This document shows positions 24,548 through 35,000 of a DNA stretch of 64,000 bases, piece after piece. Origin of the DNA: Methylotenera sp. GTDB lineage: Bacteria > Pseudomonadota > Gammaproteobacteria > Burkholderiales > Methylophilaceae. A model generated the notes under the pieces. That model searched no databases. It saw only the letters and a list, made by a program, of their open reading frames with translations, and was not told where the DNA came from. The stretch covers positions 1 through 64,000 of the forward strand of contig JADGRO010000019.1 of NCBI GenBank assembly GCA_017880905.1, in the 5' to 3' direction. Both the position numbers and the translations under genes were made by a program. Each line of letters begins with the position of its first letter. The first letter of the stretch is position 1.

Positions 24548-25723
24548 CTAGCGATTATCTCTTTCACGATTGCGCAACATTTCACGCGATTGCTCTGTAT
24601 TCAATTCGGTTTCTTTATTGCCACCACTAGCCCCAGCTGGTGCTACAGTACTTGTGGCAGCTGGCGACGCATTGGTTGTCGCCATTAATTTATCTAGCGG
24701 TAAGTACAGCAAACTGCCACCTTTTTGGTCAACAATCACTTTACTGGTGTTAGATAAAATCTGCTCTTGCGCGTCTAAATATAAGCGTTGGCGGGTCACT
24801 TCCGGCGCTTTGTTGTATTGTGCTAGAATTTGTTCAAAACGACTGGCGTTACCTTTGGCTTCGTTTTCCACTTTTAGCTTATACCCTGCTGCCTCTGCCG
24901 CCAGGCGTGAGGCATTACCACGCGCCTTAGGAATCACATCGTTGGCATAAGCCTGACCTTCGTTAATTTGGCGCTGATAGTCTTGATTAGCGCGATTGAC
25001 GTCTTCAAACGCCTCTTGCACTTGCTCGGGCGGTTGCGCACTTTGCAGCGAAACGCTGGTAATGGTAACGCCAGTTTTATAACTATCTAAAATCACTTGC
25101 ATGCGCTCTGAGGTGTCTGCCAAGCCCTTTTGCAGCAAGTCGTCTAGTTTACTTTTGCCCACCACTTCACGAATCGCCGTCTCTGCAGCCGACATCACCG
25201 CATCATCGGTAGAACGATTGTTAAATAAATAATCTTTGGCATTTTTGAGCTTGTATTGCACCGCAAATTGTAAATCGATAATGTTTTCATCTTCGGTCAA
25301 CATAAGCGCCTCTCTGGGCACTTTGGTTTTGCCACCTGTGCCTTCGCCATTGGTTCTATAACCCACTTCCAAGCGGCGTACTTGCTCCATATTCACCACA
25401 TTGACGGTCTCAACTGGAAACGGCCAGTGCCAACGCGGACCAGGCTCGGTAGTTTGTGTGTAAGCGCCAAAACGTTGTTCCACACCAAGCGAGCCTTGAT
25501 CGACTATGTAGAAGCCTGTCGCCATCCAGATTGCCGCAATAAGTGCCAAAATAGGGATAATTGGCACATCGAAACCCTTGCCCTCATCGGACCGATTGTC
25601 GCCACCGCTGTTACCGCCTCGGCCAAATAAACTATTCAGTTTTTGGCCTAAGTCGCGCAACACCTTATCCAAATCGGGTGGTCCTTCGTTGTTACGTTGG
25701 CCAAAACCAGGAAGCTTAATCAT
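24548..25723 (-). CDS. hflK: HflK, FtsH-modulating SPFH membrane protein
   Basis: The 391-residue protein has a Gly-rich cytosolic N-terminus (LFGRGGNSGGDNRSDEG), one membrane helix (about residues 53-72), an SPFH domain starting IVDQGSLGVEQRFGAYT, a coiled-coil region with the conserved DVNRANQDYQRQINEGQAYAN, and an Ala/Thr-rich C-terminal tail. With HflC it forms the large membrane complex that regulates FtsH. It is 31 bases downstream of hflX in the order hfq-hflX-hflK-hflC. Confidence 0.96.
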   Translation of the reverse strand: MIKLPGFGQRNNEGPPDLDKVLRDLGQKLNSLFGRGGNSGGDNRSDEGKGFDVPIIPILALIAAIWMATGFYIVDQGSLGVEQRFGAYTQTTEPGPRWHWPFPVETVNVVNMEQVRRLEVGYRTNGEGTGGKTKVPREALMLTEDENIIDLQFAVQYKLKNAKDYLFNNRSTDDAVMSAAETAIREVVGKSKLDDLLQKGLADTSERMQVILDSYKTGVTITSVSLQSAQPPEQVQEAFEDVNRANQDYQRQINEGQAYANDVIPKARGNASRLAAEAAGYKLKVENEAKGNASRFEQILAQYNKAPEVTRQRLYLDAQEQILSNTSKVIVDQKGGSLLYLPLDKLMATTNASPAATSTVAPAGASGGNKETELNTEQSREMLRNRERDNR

Positions 25724-25754
25724 TTACAACTCCGAACAGTATTTTAAACTTACA

Positions 25755-26960
25755 TTAGGCATATGCGCTTTCTTCTGTGCTTAATTTTTTCTGTAATTGC
25801 TGATGTTCCAACAAAGCCAGTTTGATAAACTCTAAGCCGGCGCCAGTCTTGGCAGATACACGCACTTGGTAAATTCTACCATATTCATCACGCTCAAAAC
25901 CTGCCCCATCACACAACGCTGGATGATCTAGCCTATCGATTTGGTTTAATACTAGAACTTGCGGCACGCTGGCTGCACCGATTTCTTGCAACACCAAATT
26001 AACTTGAGCGACTTGCGCCTCGCGATTAGTGCTCGCCACATCCACCACATGCAATAGTAAATCAGCTTGCGCAGCCTCTTCTAATGTAGCACCAAATGCT
26101 TCAATCAGAGTAGTTGGCAAATGTTTAATGAACCCAACCGTATCCGAAATAACCAGCGTGCCGCCACCAGAATGATAATCTTCACCCAAATACATTTTGC
26201 GCGATGTCGTATCGAGCGTGGCAAATAACTGATCTGCCGCATATACGCCAGATTGCGTTAAGCGATTAAATAATGTGGATTTCCCCGCGTTGGTGTAACC
26301 GACCAATGACACTGTCATTGTATTTGAGCGCTTTCGTGCCCTACGCTGCATGCCGCGCTGCTGCTTGAGCTTAGCCAGCTTCTCGCGCAATTGCTTAACG
26401 CGATCTCGCAAGATGCGCCTATCCATCTCGAGTTGCGTTTCGCCTGGGCCACCACGCACTCCAATACCGCCTTTTTGCCGCTCTAAGTGGGTCCAACCAC
26501 GTACTAAGCGCGTGGATAAGTGCTCTAACTGAGCCAGTTCAACTTGTAGCTTACCTTCGTGACTTTTTGCACGTTGTGCAAAGATATCTAAAATTAAACC
26601 CGTTCTATCCAACACTTTAGCTTGCAAAAAGCGCTCTAAATTGCGCTGTTGCGATGGGCTTAAATCGTGATTAAAGGCAACTAGACTGGTCTCAGACGCT
26701 TCAAGCATTAATTTTAATTCATCGGCTTTGCCACTACCAATAAAAAGTTTTGCATCTGGAGTGCTTCGCTTACCTTCAACCGTGGCACGCACTTGCATGC
26801 CCGCTGATGTTACCAATTGACGCAACTCTTGCAAGCTTTCTGCATAATCTGGCTCGCCGAAATCGATACTCACCAATACCACCGCACCATTAGATGCGGC
26901 AGTTAAGACAGATGGATTCGCTAAGGTATTTTCGCCGTAACCAGAGGGTCTAATTGACAA
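25755..26960 (-). CDS. hflX: HflX ribosome-associated GTPase
   Basis: The 401-residue protein has the HflX N-terminal domain (KLFIGSGKADEL; FNHDLSPSQQRNLE), the Gly-rich RQKGGIGVRGGPGETQLE linker, and a GTPase domain with G1 GYTNAGKSTLF, G3 DTVGF and G4 NQID. HflX splits stalled 70S ribosomes under stress. The start is a TTG at 26960, 3 bases after the hfq stop; no in-frame ATG replaces it near the conserved start. It lies between hfq and hflKC, the conserved order. Confidence 0.95.
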   Translation of the reverse strand: MSIRPSGYGENTLANPSVLTAASNGAVVLVSIDFGEPDYAESLQELRQLVTSAGMQVRATVEGKRSTPDAKLFIGSGKADELKLMLEASETSLVAFNHDLSPSQQRNLERFLQAKVLDRTGLILDIFAQRAKSHEGKLQVELAQLEHLSTRLVRGWTHLERQKGGIGVRGGPGETQLEMDRRILRDRVKQLREKLAKLKQQRGMQRRARKRSNTMTVSLVGYTNAGKSTLFNRLTQSGVYAADQLFATLDTTSRKMYLGEDYHSGGGTLVISDTVGFIKHLPTTLIEAFGATLEEAAQADLLLHVVDVASTNREAQVAQVNLVLQEIGAASVPQVLVLNQIDRLDHPALCDGAGFERDEYGRIYQVRVSAKTGAGLEFIKLALLEHQQLQKKLSTEESAYA

Positions 26961-26963
26961 ACT

Positions 26964-27203
26964 TTATTCTTCCGAATGTTCTGGCAATGCCATGCTCACC
27001 GCACGCGCAGGCACAATAGTAGAAATGGCGTGTTTATATACCATTTGTGTCACGGTATTTTTGAGTAAAATAACGTATTGATCAAAAGAATCCACTTGGC
27101 CTTGCAACTTGATGCCGTTAACTAGATAGATAGATACTTGTACGTGTTCTTTTCTGAGGGCGTTTAGGAATGGATCCTGCAGCATTTGTCCTTTGTTATT
27201 CAT
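26964..27203 (-). CDS. hfq: RNA chaperone Hfq
   Basis: The 79-residue protein starts [20 protein letters not shown] and has Sm1 ([25 protein letters not shown]) and Sm2 ([16 protein letters not shown]) motifs with the YKHA signature at the RNA-binding pore. The C-terminal tail is very short, as usual in this group. The hexamer pairs small RNAs with mRNAs. A ribosome site (AAGGAG) lies 7 bases before the ATG. As first gene of the run it probably carries the main promoter for the genes down to 17680. Confidence 0.97.
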   Translation of the reverse strand: MNNKGQMLQDPFLNALRKEHVQVSIYLVNGIKLQGQVDSFDQYVILLKNTVTQMVYKHAISTIVPARAVSMALPEHSEE

Positions 27204-27287
27204 GTTGTGCTCCTTGTAGTTTTAATAAAGTTGGAGTAGCTTTGCTGAAATAATTTCCGCATAACCAGTTCTGCCTTGTATACGACT

Positions 27288-27316
27288 ATGATTGCGCCTT
27301 TTTGTTCGCTTTTCAA
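27288..27316 (-). promoter_or_regulatory. Candidate hfq operon promoter
   Basis: On the minus strand TTGAAA (27316-27311), 17 bases and AATCAT (27293-27288) fit a sigma-70 promoter with a good -35 and a 4/6 -10. It would give a leader of about 80 bases before hfq. The gap between gltX and hfq (27204-27334) shows no clear terminator, so read-through from gltX is also possible. Confidence 0.35.
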
Positions 27317-27334
27317 GTGCCAATGATAAGTTTA

Positions 27335-28729
27335 TTAAACTAAATTGGCTTTAATTCTAGCCAACGTTTCTTCTTGACCAAGCAAGGCCATCACTTTGTC
27401 AATGCTGGGTGACTGCGCAAAGCCTGTGAGCGTCACGCGTAGGGGCATAGCGACCATTGGGAATTTTAACTGATTTAGTGTGACAATTTCATTAATTTCC
27501 GTATGAATATTCGCCACAGTCCAATCAATCGCTGTGAGTTTTTGCGTCAAAGCGCTAATGACAGACTTAATTTCAGGCGTGATGTGCTTTTCCACGTCTT
27601 CTATGCTGACTTTTGGCGGGACATAAAAATAAGCCACATCAGCCGCAAGCTGATTTAAATTATTGGCGCGTTCGCGGTACAAACCAAGCACATCTTGCAA
27701 TTTTGGCTGCAATTTTACTTCTACACCGGCTTTAGCAAGCCTAATTGCAATATCGCTGGCAAGCTCGTCAATATTAGCTTCTTTAATATAATGCGCATTC
27801 AGCCAATTGAGTTTTTCGGTATTAAATTGCGCAGTGGATGGCGTAATGTGATCTAAATCGAACCACTCACAAAATTGCTGCATATTAAAAATTTCCGCAT
27901 CACCGTGACTCCAGCCCAAACGCGCGAGATAATTCAGTACGGCCTCTGGCAAATAACCATCATCGTGATATTGCATCACGCTCACCGCACCGTGGCGCTT
28001 AGAAAGTTTTTGGCCATCATCGCCCAATATCATCGACAAATGCGCGTATTGCGGGATCGTTGCGCCTAGCGCATTAAGCATATTAATTTGACGCGGCGTA
28101 TTGTTGACATGGTCATCGCCGCGAATCACTTGCGTAACGCCCATTTCCCAATCATCCACTACCACGCAAAAGTTGTAAGTTGGCGTACCATCAGCGCGGG
28201 CAATAATCAAATCGTCCAGCTCCTCGTTACTAATTTCAATGCGGCCTTTCACCAAATCATCCCAAGCCACTAAACCTGTTTGTGGGTTTTTAAAGCGCAC
28301 CACGGGCGGAATATCTTTAGGAATCGCAGGCAAGGTTTTGTCTGCTTCTGGCCGCCATTTACCATCGTAGCGCGGCTTTAAGCCTTGCTGCATCTGATTC
28401 TCGCGTAAGGCTTCCAATTCCTCTTTGCTGCAATAGCAATAATAAGCCGTGCCACTATCCAGCATGGTTGTGAGTACCCTTTTGTAAGTATCCATGCGCT
28501 GCATTTGATAAAATGGGCCTTCGTCGTAATCTAAACCCAGCCAAGCCATGGCGTCTAGAATGGCTTGCACAGCCGCAGGTGTAGAGCGCTCTACATCGGT
28601 ATCTTCAATACGCAAAATAAATTTGCCGTGATGCTTTTTGGCATATGCCCAAGAAAATAGCGCGGTACGCGCACCACCGATGTGTAAAAACCCTGTAGGG
28701 CTGGGTGCGAAACGGGTGCGAACTGTCAT
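27335..28729 (-). CDS. gltX: Glutamyl-tRNA synthetase
   Basis: The 464-residue protein is a class I aminoacyl-tRNA synthetase with the HIGH-type motif in APSPTGFLHIGGARTALF near the N-terminus and KLSKRHGAVSV as the KMSKS loop near residue 245. The anticodon-binding region is all-helical and full length, so this is GltX rather than the truncated GluQ. It charges tRNA-Glu. The gene is alone on its strand segment, divergent from the PilZ-like gene across 165 AT-rich bases. Confidence 0.97.
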   Translation of the reverse strand: MTVRTRFAPSPTGFLHIGGARTALFSWAYAKKHHGKFILRIEDTDVERSTPAAVQAILDAMAWLGLDYDEGPFYQMQRMDTYKRVLTTMLDSGTAYYCYCSKEELEALRENQMQQGLKPRYDGKWRPEADKTLPAIPKDIPPVVRFKNPQTGLVAWDDLVKGRIEISNEELDDLIIARADGTPTYNFCVVVDDWEMGVTQVIRGDDHVNNTPRQINMLNALGATIPQYAHLSMILGDDGQKLSKRHGAVSVMQYHDDGYLPEAVLNYLARLGWSHGDAEIFNMQQFCEWFDLDHITPSTAQFNTEKLNWLNAHYIKEANIDELASDIAIRLAKAGVEVKLQPKLQDVLGLYRERANNLNQLAADVAYFYVPPKVSIEDVEKHITPEIKSVISALTQKLTAIDWTVANIHTEINEIVTLNQLKFPMVAMPLRVTLTGFAQSPSIDKVMALLGQEETLARIKANLV

Positions 28730-28812
28730 GGACTAATAGCTTTGATATTAAAACTAAGATTTTAACATGCAATCAAGCAGACTAAATTAGCTATAGAAAT
28801 ATTAAATTAAAC

Positions 28813-28841
28813 TTGATTATTCAATGATTTATTATTATATT
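28813..28841 (+). promoter_or_regulatory. Candidate promoter of the PilZ-like gene
   Basis: TTGATT (28813-28818), 17 bases and TATATT (28836-28841) form a sigma-70-like promoter in the very AT-rich gap. A start near 28848 would leave a leader of about 47 bases before the ATG at 28895. No strong Shine-Dalgarno is visible before that ATG. Confidence 0.45.
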
Positions 28842-28894
28842 TTATCAAACATGTTTAATTTGAATAAAATAACAGTTCCAATTTGGTTTTTTAG

Positions 28895-30595
28895 ATGAAA
28901 AAAATTATTCAACATCTTCTTGCTTCAAAAAGCGCAAAGAAAGCCAATAAACTTACTGCTTGGCTGGATGAACTTGCAGACATGGAGGATCTTGCTGCAT
29001 TGCAATTTTCTGCCAAGCATTTAGCCCAAACACTAAATCAAACAGAAGGCCAAGATGTTCTAGACCTTCAGCAGCAACTTGATTTAATCCTGAAAATTGA
29101 AGCACTTAATCAAGTGCATTTAGAAAAACTTTCTACTCAGTTTTCCAAGGTAGAAAACATGAAAGCCGATCTAGAAAATGACATCGTCGAGACATGCTAT
29201 AACTACTGTCGGCAATCTTATATTTGTCATCTAAAAATTATTGAAAAGGTGTTTGATACCAATAGAATTATTCTAGAAAATGATTTTAAGTTGGAAGGTA
29301 ATACGCCCATTATTCTGATAGCACGTGCGCTAAACACCGCATTTAATATGATTAAATGGCGCCTATTTAGCCAAGCAAGCCCGCCCGCCAAAGTGTGGCT
29401 ACAAATTAATGTGCTATATAGAATTGCAGCGCGGCAATCACTGTTAAATAGTGCGGTAGAGCTATTTAATATGTCGCCCTCAACCACACTAGCAGCCCAT
29501 TTTATACAAACTTATATGCTGGGACAATTGGCACAAGCAGGCATGCAAAAATACCGCGTTGAAATTGCTGCGCGCATTTTAAACACGCTGCTGACGCGTG
29601 CGCGCATCAGCAATATACTTACGCCCGAGCAATACTTGTTTTATATTGACTTAGAAAAGGATACGGGCGCTAAACGTTTGCGCGATATTATACCTAACGA
29701 AAGCTGCCGCTATTGGGAGTTGAACGAGTTAGAAAAACAATTAACAGTAGGTATTACGGTATCAGACCGTGGAGAAATTCCACAAAGTTTAGCTTTCTCA
29801 AAAATTGACGATGCAATAATACTCAATGAAACGCTCAGAATTTTATTCGAGGAATGGAAAAAAACCGGATATGTACGGCAACGCCGCAAATTGGCCAGGC
29901 AGGCAAGCTCAAAAACTGCCAAAGTCAATGCCGGCATTGTTGATATTTGCAACCAGGTGCATCGGGCAAATCAAATTAGCGGTGGCTTTAGATTATCGCG
30001 AGATGGCACTTCTTTAGATGAGCGTTTAAGAGCGCATACTGTATTAAGGCAAACTGGTAGCCTATCTGCCAGTAGCGGCTCGCTCGATACCTGGATTATT
30101 ACCGATGAAAGCCCGCGCGGATTGGGAACACGTGTCAACAGGTATTCTAATATTTTAGCTAGGCCGGATAAACTGATTGGGTTGATGCTTGATGACGATC
30201 CTCGCCATGTGATTATCGGCATGATTCGCTCGGTTAAACCTACGCAAGGCAATCAATTAAGAATAGGTATCGAGATTCTTTCACATCACCCCACTTGGGT
30301 GCAATTGCGCCAAATACGCACTACCGAAGCTTTTCCTAATACCGAAGTCAATATTGAACAGTTCGCAGGAACAAACGCAAAAAACACTGCCAAAGTAGAT
30401 ATTGGTGTATTTTCAGGCATTTATTTACCGATTGAAACGGGAATATCAGATTTATCGATGATGATATTGCCCAAAATGAATTACCATGCAAACACTAACT
30501 ACACCGTAGCCATCGATGGCTCAGCCAAGCACATCTTGCTTGGGGAGGCTATAGAATCACACGATGATTGGGTAAAAGTGGCGTTCCCATTTTAG
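28895..30595 (+). CDS. Large protein of unknown role with a divergent PilZ-like C-terminal domain
   Basis: The 566-residue protein has no signal peptide or membrane segment. Residues 1-320 are helical (for example DLQQQLDLILKIEALNQ and AARQSLLNSAVELF) and match nothing I recognise. From about 325 the pattern resembles PilZ-like proteins of betaproteobacteria: RRKLAR at 330-335 fits the RxxxR c-di-GMP clamp, TDESPRGLG at 403-411 fits the D/NxSxxG motif, and a beta-rich stretch ends in LRIGIEILSHHPTWVQL. The spacing between the two motifs (about 70 residues) is longer than in classical PilZ, so c-di-GMP binding is uncertain. A diguanylate cyclase lies 18 kb away. The gene is single, with a candidate promoter upstream; it ends tail-to-tail with the efflux operon. 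Confidence 0.6.
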   Translation: MKKIIQHLLASKSAKKANKLTAWLDELADMEDLAALQFSAKHLAQTLNQTEGQDVLDLQQQLDLILKIEALNQVHLEKLSTQFSKVENMKADLENDIVETCYNYCRQSYICHLKIIEKVFDTNRIILENDFKLEGNTPIILIARALNTAFNMIKWRLFSQASPPAKVWLQINVLYRIAARQSLLNSAVELFNMSPSTTLAAHFIQTYMLGQLAQAGMQKYRVEIAARILNTLLTRARISNILTPEQYLFYIDLEKDTGAKRLRDIIPNESCRYWELNELEKQLTVGITVSDRGEIPQSLAFSKIDDAIILNETLRILFEEWKKTGYVRQRRKLARQASSKTAKVNAGIVDICNQVHRANQISGGFRLSRDGTSLDERLRAHTVLRQTGSLSASSGSLDTWIITDESPRGLGTRVNRYSNILARPDKLIGLMLDDDPRHVIIGMIRSVKPTQGNQLRIGIEILSHHPTWVQLRQIRTTEAFPNTEVNIEQFAGTNAKNTAKVDIGVFSGIYLPIETGISDLSMMILPKMNYHANTNYTVAIDGSAKHILLGEAIESHDDWVKVAFPF

Positions 30596-30600
30596 TTGGG

Positions 30601-32010
30601 TTACGGCTGTGTCGCAGCCGGAACATCACCTCTCCAATCACCAGCTAGCACTTTAAATAATTCTACTGTCGCTAAAAAACTGGCTTGCTTCGCTTGCACT
30701 ACTGCAAGCGAAGCGTCGTTATGCACACGTTGCGCATCCAATACCTCCAAATAGGCTGAATAACCTGATTTATAGCGGTTTTCAGCCACGGTCAGCGCTT
30801 TTTTGGCTGATGCTTCACTTTGTATTAATGCTTGCTCACGCTCTGCGTTTAAGCGTCTAGTTATTAGCGCATCATTCACCTCTCTAAACGCATTTTGTAT
30901 CGCGGTTTGGTACTGCGCCAGCGCTTGTTTCTGGCGTGCTGTGGCTTGCTCAACACGTGATTCGCGTCTGCCAGAATCGAAAATTGGCAAATCCAATCCC
31001 AGTCCAAGCGTCCAAATGCGCGCACCCGCTTTTAATATGTCGCTTAATTCTAAACTCTCGCCACCAAAGCTACCTGTGAGGCTGATGCTTGGATAAAGTG
31101 CGGCTTTGGCGATGCCAATTTGTGCGTTTTCAGCAATGAGTGCTTGCTCGGCTTGACGAATGTCAGGGCGATTCTCTAATAAGGCTGAAGGCAAGCCTGC
31201 CGGTGGCGTTGGTGGCAATGGCAATGTACGAATATCCAAGGCTTCTAGCTTTAAATCGAGCACGCCTGTGAGTACTGCCAATTGATGCAAACTTAAAGCA
31301 CGTAAACGATTTAGCTCAATTAATTGTGCCTCTAAATTACTCACTGAAACTTCTGCTTGGCTTACTTCCAAAGCGCTCGCCACACCGCCAGCAAGGCGAC
31401 GCTGGTTTAAACTTAAGGCCTCTTTGCTGCTCACTTGGTTATCATTTGTCACCGCAATTTGCGCGTCTAACCCGCGTAATTGCAAGTAATTACTGGCAAC
31501 CAAGCCGATTAATGAAAGTTCAACTGTTTCTTTAGCATCGCGCGTAGCCAAGGCGTTAGCCGTGGCGGATTCTTTAGCGCGTCTGATTTTTCCCCAAAAA
31601 TCCAACTCGTACGAAGTATTTAAACCAAACGAAAAATCATTACGTGTTGGGCTACCGAAAGTTGGAAATGCGCCTAATTCTGTGACTCTGTTCCTTTTAG
31701 CATCCGCCGATAAATTTACTTCTGGGAACAACGATGCCCCGACTTCACGCATACTAGCATCGGCTTCTTCTATGCGCGCCACAGCCAATTGAATATTGGT
31801 ATTATTTTTTAAACTAAGCTCGACTAATTCGTTTAGTTTTTCATCTTGGTACTGTTGCCACCATTTTTTTAAAACATCGTCAGCGGCACTTGAGATTGTA
31901 TCAGCCTCGGCAAAAGTTGCAGGTAAATTGGGCTCAGCGCGCTTGTAATCTGGCCCGACAGCTTTGCAAGCGACCAAAAGCAGTAACAACAAAAGACTTA
32001 TTTTTTTCAT
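30601..32010 (-). CDS. RND efflux outer-membrane factor (OprM/NodT family lipoprotein)
   Basis: The 469-residue protein has a lipoprotein signal (KKISLLLLLLLVACKAVG, lipobox Cys near 15) and two outer-membrane-efflux repeats (about 60-250 and 270-460) with features such as RLAGGVASALEVSQAE and NRYKSGYSAYLEVLDAQR. It forms the trimeric outer-membrane channel of the tripartite pump. It overlaps the pump gene by 4 bases (32007-32010), so it is co-translated. The substrate range cannot be read from sequence. Confidence 0.94.
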   Translation of the reverse strand: MKKISLLLLLLLVACKAVGPDYKRAEPNLPATFAEADTISSAADDVLKKWWQQYQDEKLNELVELSLKNNTNIQLAVARIEEADASMREVGASLFPEVNLSADAKRNRVTELGAFPTFGSPTRNDFSFGLNTSYELDFWGKIRRAKESATANALATRDAKETVELSLIGLVASNYLQLRGLDAQIAVTNDNQVSSKEALSLNQRRLAGGVASALEVSQAEVSVSNLEAQLIELNRLRALSLHQLAVLTGVLDLKLEALDIRTLPLPPTPPAGLPSALLENRPDIRQAEQALIAENAQIGIAKAALYPSISLTGSFGGESLELSDILKAGARIWTLGLGLDLPIFDSGRRESRVEQATARQKQALAQYQTAIQNAFREVNDALITRRLNAEREQALIQSEASAKKALTVAENRYKSGYSAYLEVLDAQRVHNDASLAVVQAKQASFLATVELFKVLAGDWRGDVPAATQP

Positions 32011-35000
32011 AGGGTAGGCTCGTGCTTTTCAAGAGTAGGGTTATCGTCATGATGACGGTGCACATTTTTTCTAGATAGCCATGAAAAGAACAACGGAATA
32101 AATATCGTTGCTACAAATGTCGCCAACAACATGCCGCCAAATACGCCTGTTCCCATGCTGCGACGTGCTGCAGAGCCCGCGCCAGTCGCCACTAACAGCG
32201 GTGTAATGCCTAATACAAAAGCCATGGATGTCATGACAATTGGCCTAAATCTTAGTCGTGCCGCTTCTTCTGCCGCTTGCAATATCGGCTTACCCTCTTC
32301 CATTTTTTGGCTGGCAAACTCTACGATTAATATTGCATTTTTTGCAGCTAAACCAATCAAGGTAATGAGCCCAATTTGGAAGTAAATGTCATTTGGCATG
32401 CCACGCACCAAAACAGCCAGCAATGCGCCTGCAAGGGCAAATGGCACCGCCATAATCACCGCTAACGGCAGAGCCCATGTTTCAAACTGTGCTGCCAATA
32501 TTAAAAACACCATAATCATGGCAAAACTGAAAGCAAATATCGCCGCTGAACCGGTGCGCTTTTCTTGATAGGCCTGACCTGTCCATGCAATTTGGTAACC
32601 CTCAGGCAAGTTTTCTTTAGCTATTTTTTCTACTAGGTTAATCGCATCACCTGAACTCACGCCTGGCGCACCGCCACCAAATACTTTAGCGGATAATAGC
32701 CCGTTATAACGCTCAAGCTGCTCAGCACCAATCTCATTAGTAACTTTGCTTAATGAGGATAGTGGGATCATTAAACCAGCCGGATTTAAATTACTTGGCT
32801 TCGCGCGCACATATACTTTGCCAATATCTTCTGGTTTCATACGAAATTGCGGTTCAGCCTGCAACTGCACTTTATAGGTACGGCCAGATTTATTAAAATC
32901 ATTCACGTAAAGCTGTCCCATGGTGCTTTGTAGCGTGGCGTAAATATCCGTGATTGGCACACCAAGCGACAAGGCCTTGGCCTCGTCTACTTCAATGTGA
33001 AGTTGCGGTACAGTCGGCCTAAAAAAGCTATTAATACCCGTTAGCTTGGGGTTTGCACGCAAGCTATCCATAAAAGCATTCAGCACTGATGCTAGTTTTT
33101 GTGGGTCGCTATCTGTACGGCTTTGCACATAGACTTCAAAACCTGCCGCTGAGCCTAAACCCCTAATAGCAGGCGGATTCAATGCAAACGCTAAGCCATC
33201 AGGCTGACTCATACCAATCCCTATCAGCTTACCAACGATTTGATCAGCAGTTGTGGTGCGCTCTTCCCAATCTTTTAGTCGCACAAACATGGTTGCAGAA
33301 CTGGTTTTATTTCCGCCGCCAATTAAATCAAAACCATTCACGACGAATTCAAATGCTGCTGCAGGGTCTTGCGCAATGGCTGCACGTATTGCTTCGGTGG
33401 TTTTTTCGGTTCGGTTTAAGGCTGCGCCATCAGGCATTATTACAGCTGTGATGACATAACCTTGATCTTCCGCTGGGACAAAGCTACCGGGTACATGATG
33501 CAGAAGAAATGCACACAAGCCAATAATCGTGGCAAAAACAGCGGCTCCAATAATTCTATGGTGCAGCGTGATATCGACAACACGAAGATAAAAACGTGTC
33601 ACTTTATGAAACCCTTGGTTAAACATCTTAAAAAACAAAGGTTTATCATGTGAATTTTTTAATAAAATTGCACATAAAGCCGGGGTAAGTGTAAGCGCCA
33701 CCACTCCGGAAATCACTACTGCAATCGCCACAGTCACCGCAAACTGGCGATACAGCGCGCCTGCTATGCCGCCTAAAAACGCCACAGGTATAAATACCGC
33801 ACACAACACCATCACAATCGCCACAACAGCGCGAGACACTTGTTGCATGGATTTAATAGCTGCTTCTAGCGGCTTTAAATTTTCCTCTTCCATCAGCCGC
33901 TCAATATTTTCCAGCACTACAATCGCGTCATCTACCACGATACCAATCGCCAAAATCATGGCAAACAGCGTGAGTAAATTAATGGTGAAACCTAATAAAT
34001 ACAAGCCGGCGAAGGTTCCAATCAGCGAAATTGGCACGGCAATGATAGGAATAAGCGTCGCGCGCCAGCTTTGCAAGAACAAAAACACCACTAAAACCAC
34101 CAAAACCAAAGCTTCACCCAGTGTTTTGAACACTTCTTGAATGGTCGCTTTAACGAAATCACTGGTGTCATATGGAATGGTAAATTGCATGCCTTTTGGA
34201 AAGCGATGTTTCAGCTCGGCCATTTTAAGTTTGATATTTTTTGCGGTTTCTAGCGCATTGGCACCCGTTTGTAAAAATATGGGAATCGCCACGCCTGGTG
34301 TGCCGTCTAGCGATGAGCGCACATTGTAGCTTTGCGCACCAAGCTCAATTCTAGCCACATCTTTCAGATACAAAATACCGCGTGGGCCATCAGCCTTAAT
34401 GATGATATTGCCAAATTGTTCTGGCTCCAACAAACGCCCTTTGGCCGTGACGGTATAGACAATTTGCTGATCATCTGGCGCAGGGTCTTGACCGATTTTA
34501 CCCGCCGCGTATTGTGCATTTTGGGTTTGAATCGCTTGCGCAATATCCGTCGTCGTCACGCCCAATTGCGCCATTTTGTCTGGCCGCAACCACACGCGCA
34601 TGGCGTAATCTTGCCCGCCAAAAATTAAGGCATCGCCCACACCTTGCACGCGTTTTAATTCATCCAATACGTTCAAGGTGGCGTAGTTGCTTAAATACAG
34701 CCTATCGTGCTTTTTGTCTTGGGATGTCAGCATCACCACCAGCAAAATATCATTGGATTTTTTCTGCACGATTAAGCCATTTCGGCGCACTTCGTCAGGC
34801 AAGCGCGGTGTAGCAATATTCACGCGGTTGCTCACGTTAAAAGTCGCTTGGTCAATGTTGGTGCCAATCTCAAACGTGGCAGTAATGGTGAGTGTGCCGC
34901 TAGAATCCGCACTAGAATTAAAATACAGCAAACGCTCAACCCCACTTAGTTGCTCTTCGATTGGTGCTGCTACGGTTTTAGAGAGCGTGTCAGCACTCGC

